This document shows, in pieces, positions 45,194-51,617 of a stretch of 64,000 nt of DNA; within the stretch, counting starts at the first letter, position 1, and each line of letters opens with the position of its first letter. The notes under the pieces were generated by a model. The model did not search any database. It had not been told where the DNA came from and saw nothing but the letters and a program-made list of their open reading frames with translations. The stretch comes from Candidatus Gastranaerophilales bacterium (lineage in GTDB: Bacteria; Cyanobacteriota; Vampirovibrionia; Gastranaerophilales; Gastranaerophilaceae), in assembly GCA_944324825.1 (NCBI GenBank), contig CALUXU010000002.1:1-64000 (forward strand), written 5' to 3'. The position numbers and the translations under genes were made by a program.

Positions 45194-45904
45194 TTTGTCA
45201 AGCCATTTTGTAGGGAGAATCATTCTGAAGCCCATTTTGCCGAAATAGCCTTTATAAGCTTGTTCAGGGTTAGGTTTCCCGTGGAATATTACAATCTTTG
45301 CTTCCTCGGGATCTCTCGGAGTTTTGAACCAGCAAAGCGGGAATTTATGCAGGCAGCAGCGTTTAAAACTTACGCACCAATCAGGATTCCAGTATTTTAG
45401 AATACCTTTTTCAAACATTTCATATGTCAAAAATGCCTGTTCGTTCTGGAAATGTTTTCTGACCGCAGGTCCAAGCTGGTTAAAGTGAGTCAGAACCTCC
45501 GGATGTTTTCCGATTTCGAATCTGAATACAGATGAATTTCCGATAATATCGTTTGGAAAATCCCAGTCCTTAATAATTAAGAACTCTCCTTCTTCTTCAA
45601 AAAACGGATCTAAACTCTGGCGGATAACAATATCCAAATCCAGGAACAGTGCGGTACCTTTTAAGTCGGCAAGCTCTTTATTAAATACTGTAAGTTTTTT
45701 CCACATTCTGTCAGGAATACCATCTTCACATAAAGGCGGAATAGGTCTTATTTCAACATTCGGGTTAATACCTTCACCGTTATCCGTAAAACATACAAAT
45801 CTGTGAGGAATTGTTATATTTCTTTCAACCATTTCGTATAAACGGTTAACATACCCTGCATCAAATTTGTCACCCCACTTCATACAGATGATATTCTTAT
45901 CCAT
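45170..45904 (-). CDS. GT-A-fold glycosyltransferase-like protein
   Basis: A soluble protein of 244 residues. It begins MDKNIICMKWGDKFDAGYVNRLYEMVERN and has a DxD motif (Asp89-Leu-Asp91 in ALFLDLDIVI), the metal/nucleotide-sugar site of GT-A enzymes; NEQAFLTYEMF further on is also typical of GT8-like or capsular transferases. I chose the ATG at 45904, which has GGAGAG 5 nt upstream. The final codons and stop are supplied by the adjacent repeat. Probably acts in surface-glycan assembly with galE nearby. Confidence 0.75.
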   Translation of the reverse strand: MDKNIICMKWGDKFDAGYVNRLYEMVERNITIPHRFVCFTDNGEGINPNVEIRPIPPLCEDGIPDRMWKKLTVFNKELADLKGTALFLDLDIVIRQSLDPFFEEEGEFLIIKDWDFPNDIIGNSSVFRFEIGKHPEVLTHFNQLGPAVRKHFQNEQAFLTYEMFEKGILKYWNPDWCVSFKRCCLHKFPLCWFKTPRDPEEAKIVIFHGKPNPEQAYKGYFGKMGFRMILPTKWLDKYWRGKWG

Positions 45905-45969
45905 AAACTCTCTCCTAAAAAATAATAACAAATCAATTATAACATCAAATTAACCTGTTAGTACAAAAT

Positions 45970-46000
45970 GTGACAATGCTTTACGTTTTTAAGATATAAT
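45970..46000 (+). promoter_or_regulatory. Leaderless-type promoter of tolC-like gene
   Basis: GTGACA (45970-45975) and TATAAT (45995-46000) are 19 bp apart; the -10 ends 5 nt before the ATG and there is no Shine-Dalgarno sequence. Confidence 0.5.
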
Positions 46001-46005
46001 TATTA

Positions 46006-47556
46006 ATGATGAAGTTACGAATAAGATTTATCATATTACTTTTGGTCTTAACTATCAATATTATTCCCGCACTCGCCGTTGAAAACGGTAAAATAAAAGA
46101 GGGCGAAATTTTGTCGCTTGCGGATTGTGTAGGTATTGCAATCAACAACAGTCCTGTAATAAAAAAATATGAATACAATCTTCAAGTTGCCAAGAGTAAT
46201 GTAGGGATAGCGAAATCCGCGTATTTCCCGACACTTGGTGCCGGTGTTGGAATCTATCAGGAATACAACTCCAATAAACTCTCTGAAAACACGTCATCAG
46301 CCAGAGAACTGCCGTCTGCCGGAGTATATTTGCAGCAGTTAATCTGGGATTTTGGAAAAACAAATTCACTTATAAAAATGGAGCGATTCTACAAGCTTGC
46401 TGCCGAATACGAATTTATGGACAGTATTTGTAATACTATATATAACGTCAAAATGAAGTATTTTAATGTTCTGAATACAAAAGCGATACTTGAAGTTGAA
46501 AAGACAAATGAGCTTTTAAACCGCAAAAACGTTGAGCGAACAAAACAGCTCTATGAAAGCGGAAAAAAGAACCGGATTGATTATATTGATGCAAAAGTTT
46601 TTCTGAGCGATGCGGAAATGAGGGTTTCCGATGCGGAAAACAAATATGATATTGCCCTTGCAGACCTTGCAAACGCTATGTATTCAGCTTATGCTCCGGA
46701 TTTTGAAGTCGAAAAACTTTATACATTTAATTTTAATGACACATTTATTCCCGATTATGTAAAACAAGAAGCCGTTGATAATAATATTAAAAATGTAGCC
46801 TTGAAAACAAAAGTCGAGATGAACGAGGAATCTCAATTAAAAGTGCTCCCGTTTAACTTAAAAGAGGCGTATGACTTAGCGTTCCGAAACAGTCCGGATT
46901 TATGGGTTTTAGAAACTACCGTTAACGCAATGAAGCAAGCTCTCATTTATGCGAAAAGACAATATTATCCGGCAATTACCGGTAATGTCGGGTACAATTA
47001 CCTTAATGCACGTGAATATTCCAACCACGATTTTAATATGTATATCGATATGACAGCATCACTCAATATTAAACAGCTTAAACATGAAATAGACCGAGCG
47101 CAGGCAAATGTTAATCTGGCAGAAAATGACGTATATGAATTTAAACAAAACTTGTATTTTGAAGTAAAAAAATGTTTCTTGAATGTTGATAAAAATGAAG
47201 ACCAAATATATATTGCAAAACAACAGGCAGAAGAAGCTCTGGAGGACTTTAACCTTGCAAACAGAAGGTATGAAGAAGGACGAACTGATTATATTGCGCT
47301 GCAGCAGGCACGAAAAAACTATAACGATGCAAAACTGCTTTACGTCAAAATGTTATACGAATACAATGTTTCGCTGGCAGATTTAGAAATTGCAATGCAC
47401 TATCATCTTGATGATTTGCACGCTCAGGCAGAACACGCGCTGCATTACCATTATTCGGAAATTTTAGACAAACTGGAAAGCGCTATCCACTGTGACCACA
47501 GAGAAGAAGAGGAATCAAAAAATCCTTATAAAGGAGTTAGGGATAATGATTTATAA
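46006..47556 (+). CDS. TolC-family outer-membrane efflux protein
   Basis: A 516-residue protein with a signal peptide (to about ALA25) and two OEP repeats with long helices (SLADCVGIAINNSPVIKKYEYNLQVAKS and AYDLAFRNSPDLWVLETTVNAMKQAL). It forms trimeric channels through the outer membrane for efflux pumps or type I secretion. The C-terminus has an unusual His-rich extension (YHLDDLHAQAEHALHYHYSE...HCDH) that could bind metal. It overlaps ogt by 11 bp. Confidence 0.9.
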   Translation: MMKLRIRFIILLLVLTINIIPALAVENGKIKEGEILSLADCVGIAINNSPVIKKYEYNLQVAKSNVGIAKSAYFPTLGAGVGIYQEYNSNKLSENTSSARELPSAGVYLQQLIWDFGKTNSLIKMERFYKLAAEYEFMDSICNTIYNVKMKYFNVLNTKAILEVEKTNELLNRKNVERTKQLYESGKKNRIDYIDAKVFLSDAEMRVSDAENKYDIALADLANAMYSAYAPDFEVEKLYTFNFNDTFIPDYVKQEAVDNNIKNVALKTKVEMNEESQLKVLPFNLKEAYDLAFRNSPDLWVLETTVNAMKQALIYAKRQYYPAITGNVGYNYLNAREYSNHDFNMYIDMTASLNIKQLKHEIDRAQANVNLAENDVYEFKQNLYFEVKKCFLNVDKNEDQIYIAKQQAEEALEDFNLANRRYEEGRTDYIALQQARKNYNDAKLLYVKMLYEYNVSLADLEIAMHYHLDDLHAQAEHALHYHYSEILDKLESAIHCDHREEEESKNPYKGVRDNDL

Positions 47557-48037
47557 AACAAAATATAATTCACCGCTCGGAGTATTAAGCATTGCATCTG
47601 ACGGTAAAAGCCTTACGGGGTTGTGGTTTGAAGGTCAAAAATATTTTGAAGCAACACTTCATTCAGAACCTAAAACAGATGATAGCTTGGAAGTTTTTAA
47701 ATCTGCAAAAGACTGGCTAAACAGATATTTTAAAGGAGAAAATCCGAAAATCTCTGAGCTTTCACTGGCTCCTGAGGGCAGTGAATTCAGACAGAAGGTA
47801 TGGGAAATTCTGTGTACAATCCCTTACGGAAGTACAATGACCTATAAAGAAATAGCAAACAAATTCGGCGCTAATATGTCACCTCAGGCAATCGGAGGTG
47901 CTGTCGGACATAACCCGATATCTATTATTATCCCCTGCCACAGAGTAATAGGTACAAACGGCAGCCTCACCGGATACGCAGGAGGTATTGAGAGAAAAAT
48001 AAAACTTTTAGAGTTGGAAAATTGTTTAGTGACTTAA
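47546..48037 (+). CDS. ogt: Methylated-DNA-[protein]-cysteine S-methyltransferase
   Basis: A 163-residue suicide repair protein that takes alkyl groups from O6-alkylguanine. The acceptor Cys131 is in IIIPCHRVIG, and YGSTMTYKEIA with GGAVGHNP completes the signature. I start at the ATG at 47546 (AAGGAG upstream), which gives the usual N-terminus; longer frames run through tolC. Translation is coupled to tolC. Confidence 0.93.
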   Translation: MIYKTKYNSPLGVLSIASDGKSLTGLWFEGQKYFEATLHSEPKTDDSLEVFKSAKDWLNRYFKGENPKISELSLAPEGSEFRQKVWEILCTIPYGSTMTYKEIANKFGANMSPQAIGGAVGHNPISIIIPCHRVIGTNGSLTGYAGGIERKIKLLELENCLVT

Positions 48038-48121
48038 ACCACACCCTTTAGTCCATTGAAGTGCCCCCTAAAAAATGGACAAAAAATTCACTTAGCTGCT
48101 TAACTACTTGACTACTTAGCT

Positions 48122-48275
48122 ACATTCTAATGTGTAGGCAGAATTTTAACCCAATACATTTACCCCCACCCCTTACATTCCAATGTGTAGGCGGAATTTT
48201 AACCCAATATATTTACCCCCACCCCTTACATTCCAATGTGTAGGCGGAATTTTAACCCAATACATTTACCCCTTA
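48122..48275. repeat. Three tandem 53-bp repeats
   Basis: Units begin at 48122, 48175 and 48228 with a strict 53-bp period: ACATTCCAATGT palindrome, GTAGGCGGAATTTTAACCCA, ATACATTTACCCCC and ACCCCTT. The third is cut by the end of the minus-strand gene, whose stop codon lies inside the unit. Unit-to-unit differences are few. No spacers vary as in CRISPR. Confidence 0.85.
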
Positions 48276-48634
48276 AGCTTTGATAATGTATCTTTAGGGA
48301 AACATAAAAGAGTAACTACTTTTTTATTAACAATATTCTTATTATTAATATTTGATTTAACATCTGCCAGCATATTATTAATCTTTTTCAGAGTTCTTTT
48401 CCAGGTTGAAAAAAACGGCTTTTTGACTAACTGTATATTATTCTCAGAAATCCTGATTGAAGCACGATTTCTTCTAATATTCCCAAATTCGCCAACAAAA
48501 CCGGATACGCCCTGCTTCTTATAATTCAGCCCCCAAACAGGAATTTCTGATTTTTTATCCGGTTTGACTTTAGCCATAGCAGATAATTGCTTATAATTAT
48601 TGATTATATTTTGCTTAATAGCATCTGTTCTCAT
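48266..48634 (-). CDS. Unknown basic protein ending in a repeat
   Basis: No family recognised. A 122-residue Lys/Asn-rich protein that starts at the ATG at 48634 (GAGAGAG upstream). No signal peptide; contains SGFVGEFG and a basic C-terminal half. The final KG codons and TAA are provided by the GGGGTAAATG end of the tandem repeat, so the natural C-terminus may have been replaced by the repeat. Confidence 0.45.
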   Translation of the reverse strand: MRTDAIKQNIINNYKQLSAMAKVKPDKKSEIPVWGLNYKKQGVSGFVGEFGNIRRNRASIRISENNIQLVKKPFFSTWKRTLKKINNMLADVKSNINNKNIVNKKVVTLLCFPKDTLSKLKG

Positions 48635-48738
48635 TACGCTCTCTCTCAAATATCTTTTTTTTGATTATACCAGATAAAACCGAATATTTGACAATAGTTC
48701 GATATCTAACTATAATGTCTGTATAAGGAGAAAAGGTT

Positions 48739-49146
48739 ATGAAACATACGGATTTAATGAAGAAATTTGAAACAATGATTAATACTGCAGATGAAGAATT
48801 AGCCAAGGAGCTTATTTCGGACGAGGCATCGTTCTTTACCCCGACGGCTCCCGAACCGTTATACGGCTGCGAAGGCTATTTGTCAGTGGTTTATTGGATG
48901 AGAAAAGGGTTCTCTGATGTGCAATGGAATATAGAGGATATCATTGACGGAGAAAATAAAGTCGCAGTTTTATGGCGCTTAACAGGAACTCACGACGGCG
49001 AATTTATGGGAGTCCCTGCAACCGGAAAGAAGATTAAAACAACGGTTATGAATTTTTATTATTTCAATGAATCCGGAAAGATTATAAATGATGTTGCAGC
49101 AGAAGGAATGATAGGAATCCTAAAGCCGCTCGGATTATGCGGATAA
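48739..49146 (+). CDS. SnoaL-like/NTF2-fold protein
   Basis: A 135-residue cone-shaped alpha+beta protein of the SnoaL-like polyketide-cyclase/ester cyclase family. FTPTAPEPLYGCEGYLSVVYWMRKGFSDVQWNIEDIIDGENKVAVLWRLTGTHDGEFMGVPATGKKI is the typical outline. Such proteins bind or isomerise small hydrophobic molecules; the substrate is unknown. AAGGAGAAAAGG precedes the ATG. Confidence 0.85.
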   Translation: MKHTDLMKKFETMINTADEELAKELISDEASFFTPTAPEPLYGCEGYLSVVYWMRKGFSDVQWNIEDIIDGENKVAVLWRLTGTHDGEFMGVPATGKKIKTTVMNFYYFNESGKIINDVAAEGMIGILKPLGLCG

Positions 49147-49263
49147 TAAGTCTTATCTTGCGGAGCAGGTTACAACTGTCCCGAGATAAATTATTTTGTC
49201 TTTGACTCCCCACCAACACTGCTTTTTATGCTAATATTATTGAATAATATCGGAGTTAATATT

Positions 49264-49515
49264 GTGGAAGATTTAAGTAAAGGCAAAATAATAATATACA
49301 CAAATTCAGACAGTTCTGTTTCTCTTGATGTTAAATTGGAAAATGATACTATCTGGCTTACGCAGAAGTCTATGGCTGAATTATTTGGGGTTAAAGTACC
49401 AGCCATTAATAAGCATATAAATAACATTTACAAAGAAGAGGAACTTCAAAAAGATTCAACTATTTCCATTTTGGAAATAGTATGCTTCGCATTAGGGTTC
49501 TTCGGGGGTAAATAG
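49264..49515 (+). pseudogene. Truncated RhuM-family protein
   Basis: The 83 codons from a GTG (GGAG 8 nt upstream) encode the N-terminal part of a RhuM-family protein: IIIYTNSDSSVSLDVKLENDTIWLTQKSMAELFGVKVPAINKHINNIYKEEEL, an HTH-like start. Homologues are usually over 300 residues. The frame is broken at about 49480 where the 129-bp repeat begins, and the last residues and stop come from repeat sequence. RhuM genes often sit near restriction or Fic genes; fic is next here. Confidence 0.7.
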
Positions 49516-49610
49516 AATTGTTTTGTAAGCTGGTGCTAACCCCCTTGTTCTTTTCTTTTTGTTTACTTTTTCTTTTTAGTAAAGAAAAAGTAAATGTCGA
49601 AGATGGGACT
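49482..49610. repeat. Left copy of 129-bp perfect direct repeat (with tRNA-Leu 3' fragment)
   Basis: Identical by eye to 51055-51183. It runs ATGCTTCGCATTAGGGTTCTTCGG..., contains a hairpin of 14 bp (TTTACTTTTTCTTT / AAAGAAAAAGTAAA), and ends with 16 nt (49595-49610) that equal the 3' end of the tRNA-Leu gene at 51168-51183. It interrupts the RhuM-like gene. Confidence 0.85.
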
Positions 49611-49783
49611 GTCTTGGTCGCTCGCGTTTAACGGGTCTGCGGAATTGACATACGTCAATCCCTCCGCCCTCAGCTCGCTCCCGCCGTCTTGGTCGCTCGC
49701 GTTTAACGGGTCTGCGGAATTGACATACGTCAATCCCTCCGCCCTCAGCTCGCTCCCGTAATGCTTCGCATTAGGGTTCTTCG
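49611..49783. repeat. Tandem 75-bp REP-like repeats
   Basis: Two copies (49611-49685 and 49686-49760) start GTCTTGGTCGCTCGCGTTTAACGGG and contain the imperfect palindrome GCGGAATTGACATACGTCAATCCCTCCGC. They are followed by a partial copy of the 129-bp repeat start (49761-49783). The gap to fic (49784-49969) holds no other recognisable feature. The block is clearly richer in G+C than its surroundings. Confidence 0.8.
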
Positions 49784-49969
49784 TCCCATATCTGTTCAAT
49801 TTATATATTGAACTGGTTGCACTGGTGAAACAGTCCACCCAAGAATACTATAATATGAGAATGGCACTGGGGCTGGGATGTGCTTAATTTTATTGTTGCA
49901 AACTTCAAGTTTATAGTTTATACTTGTAAAATAAAGAAACTATGAACCTTAAACTGAGGAGTTGTCACG

Positions 49970-50887
49970 TTGAATGAACTTGAATCTTTAAAACAACAAT
50001 TACATAATTTACTCAAAAATAAAAACAATAGGAATACCCTATATAAATGGTTAAAATCTGAACTTTCATACACTTCTAATGCAATAGAAGGCAATACCTT
50101 AACGAGAAAAGAAACAGAACTTGTTATCGAAGAAAATTTAACTTCTTCGTCAAAACCATTTGTTTATTATCAAGAAGCAGTAAACCATTCTAAAGCATTT
50201 TGTAAGATTTTAGAACTTATAGAAACAAAAAGTAGTATAAATGAAAATGAAATTCTAAATTTACACAAGATAATATTGAACGGAATAAATGATGAGGAAG
50301 CAGGATTTTATAGAAATTGCATGGTAAGAATTTCTGGTTCAAGAGTTATCTTGCCAAACCCTGTTAAAGTTCCAACATTAATGGATGAGTTTTGCACTTG
50401 GTTAAACAACCAAAATCAGAATGACTTCAAAACTGCGATATTGGCTCACTTGAAATTTGTATCAATTCACCCATTTGTTGATGGTAATGGCAGATGTGCA
50501 AGGCTTTTAATGAATCATTTGTTATTAAAGGCAGGATTTGCACCACTAATCATACAACCTAGAGACAGAAAAAAATATCTTAACGCTATTGAGCAAGCTC
50601 AACTTACGCAAAAAGAAGATAATTATGTAAGCTATATGCAAACACTTTTGCTAAGGTCCATGAAACAGATAGTTAGTTTATTGGATACCTCTAAAGTAGA
50701 TGTAACGCCAAAAGAACTTTTAACTATTTCGAAATTCGCAAAATTAGTTGATGTTCCAAGCTCTACTATAAGATACTGGGTTAAAAATAATAAATTACAG
50801 CCACATTCATATACAGACTCGGGATATATGCTATTTGCAATATCTCAAGTCGAACTAACAACGAATTTAAAACGAAAATCTCAATGA
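49970..50887 (+). CDS. Fic-family AMP transferase with C-terminal HTH
   Basis: A 305-residue Fic protein that transfers AMP (or another nucleotide) to a target hydroxyl. The catalytic motif is complete: His167-PFVDGNGRCAR178. An N-terminal inhibitory helix motif Ser36-x3-Glu40-Gly41 in SNAIEGN indicates self-inhibition (class II). The C-terminal 60 residues form a MerR/HTH-like DNA-binding domain (SKFAKLVDVPSSTIRYWVKNNKLQPHSYTDSGYMLF). The start is a TTG with GGAG 8 nt upstream. It sits alone between 129-bp direct repeats next to tRNA-Leu. Could autoregulate or modify a host or self target. Confidence 0.88.
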   Translation: MNELESLKQQLHNLLKNKNNRNTLYKWLKSELSYTSNAIEGNTLTRKETELVIEENLTSSSKPFVYYQEAVNHSKAFCKILELIETKSSINENEILNLHKIILNGINDEEAGFYRNCMVRISGSRVILPNPVKVPTLMDEFCTWLNNQNQNDFKTAILAHLKFVSIHPFVDGNGRCARLLMNHLLLKAGFAPLIIQPRDRKKYLNAIEQAQLTQKEDNYVSYMQTLLLRSMKQIVSLLDTSKVDVTPKELLTISKFAKLVDVPSSTIRYWVKNNKLQPHSYTDSGYMLFAISQVELTTNLKRKSQ

Positions 50888-50942
50888 TTGGAACCCTCCA
50901 AAGTAGCTTGAATACTAAAATAGAGCCTCATAACGAAGGCTC

Positions 50943-51042
50943 TAAAAAGTAAATGTCGAAGATGGGACTGTCTTGGTCGCTCGCGTTTAACGGGTCTACG
51001 GAATTGACCTGCGTCAATCCCTCCGCCCTCAGCTCGCTCCCG
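50943..51042. repeat. Third tRNA-3'-end/REP-like repeat block
   Basis: Contains AAAAAGTAAATG plus the 16-nt tRNA-Leu 3' fragment (50954-50969) and a further copy of the REP-like unit (50970-51042). After it comes GCTCGAACCC, which resembles the T-arm of the tRNA, as if the unit had entered a tRNA copy. Confidence 0.75.
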
Positions 51043-51054
51043 CTCGAACCCGGA

Positions 51055-51183
51055 ATGCTTCGCATTAGGGTTCTTCGGGGGTAAATAGAATTGTTTTGTA
51101 AGCTGGTGCTAACCCCCTTGTTCTTTTCTTTTTGTTTACTTTTTCTTTTTAGTAAAGAAAAAGTAAATGTCGAAGATGGGACT
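51055..51183. repeat. Right copy of 129-bp perfect direct repeat
   Basis: Second copy of 49482-49610. Its last 16 nt are the 3' end of the intact tRNA-Leu gene, and the remaining 113 bp are the tRNA's 3' flank with a 14-bp hairpin. Confidence 0.85.
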
Positions 51184-51249
51184 CGAACCCACAAGGCGTT
51201 AACCACACGAACCTGAATCGTGCGCGTCTACCAATTCCGCCACTTCGAC
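51168..51249 (-). tRNA. tRNA-Leu (anticodon CAG)
   Basis: The minus strand folds as a complete tRNA: acceptor stem GTCGAAG/CTTCGAC, D-arm with GGTAGACGC, anticodon stem CACGA/TCGTG with loop TTCAGGT (anticodon CAG), a long class II variable arm (TGGTTAACGCCTT) and T-arm with GGGTTCGAGTCCC. Discriminator A; CCA is not encoded. Flanking copies of its 3' and 5' ends show this locus is a recombination site. Confidence 0.95.
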
Positions 51250-51405
51250 ATTTCACTATTTCAATTATTCAATTTTCAGTTTTGTTTATGTCTCCGCGGC
51301 GGATGTACCCTCAAGGGGTACCCTCTCGAAAAACAACACTTAGTTGTTTTTCTCGGCAGAGTGCCTACTTCGACATTTCACTATTTCAATTATTTAATTT
51401 TCAGT
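51242..51405. repeat. 39-bp direct repeat of tRNA-Leu 5' end and flank
   Basis: ACTTCGACATTTCACTATTT... occurs at 51242-51280 and again at 51367-51405 with one mismatch. The first copy includes the tRNA 5' end. The 86 bp between them hold a hairpin (AAAACAACACTTAGTTGTTTT) and a GGTACCCTC direct repeat; this looks like a small insertion with duplication. Confidence 0.7.
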
Positions 51406-51426
51406 AGGTTGGGCTTTCAGCCCAAC
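51404..51426. repeat. Palindromic repeat GTAGGTTGGGCT-type
   Basis: GTAGGTTGGGCTTTCAGCCCAAC is a 9-bp-stem palindrome. An inverted copy is at 57989-58010. The rest of 51427-51579 is A+T-rich leader for the SLH gene, without another gene. Confidence 0.7.
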
Positions 51427-51579
51427 AAATTTCTCTGATACGGAATACCGCCCGATACTACAAATTATACAACGAATTATAATTTGTGTACAGTTTTATA
51501 CATTTTTTGAATAGCCATAGAGTATAACCCCCATTACCAATGAAACCAACGGTGTTTGACTAAATAATTTATTAGTTAG

Positions 51580-51605
51580 TTTTCTTGGCATAGGAACCAA
51601 GAAAA
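51580..51605 (+). promoter_or_regulatory. 5'-UTR hairpin abutting the RBS of the SLH gene
   Basis: TTTTCTTGG and CCAAGAAAA form a perfect 9-bp stem with an 8-nt loop; AGGAGG begins at the next base and the ATG follows 6 nt later. Such a hairpin can stabilise an abundant envelope-protein mRNA. Confidence 0.55.
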
Positions 51606-51617
51606 AGGAGGTTAAAA

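Noticed and set aside
48122-48275. Tandem 53-bp repeats as a CRISPR array
   Set aside because: The whole unit is repeated without variable spacers, and no cas gene is present in the window.
49563-49838. Minus-strand frame through the repeats before fic
   Set aside because: It is made of the 75-bp tandem units translated twice and has no independent coding evidence.
51220-51438. Plus-strand frame of 72 codons
   Set aside because: It overlaps the tRNA-Leu gene antisense and the duplicated flank.
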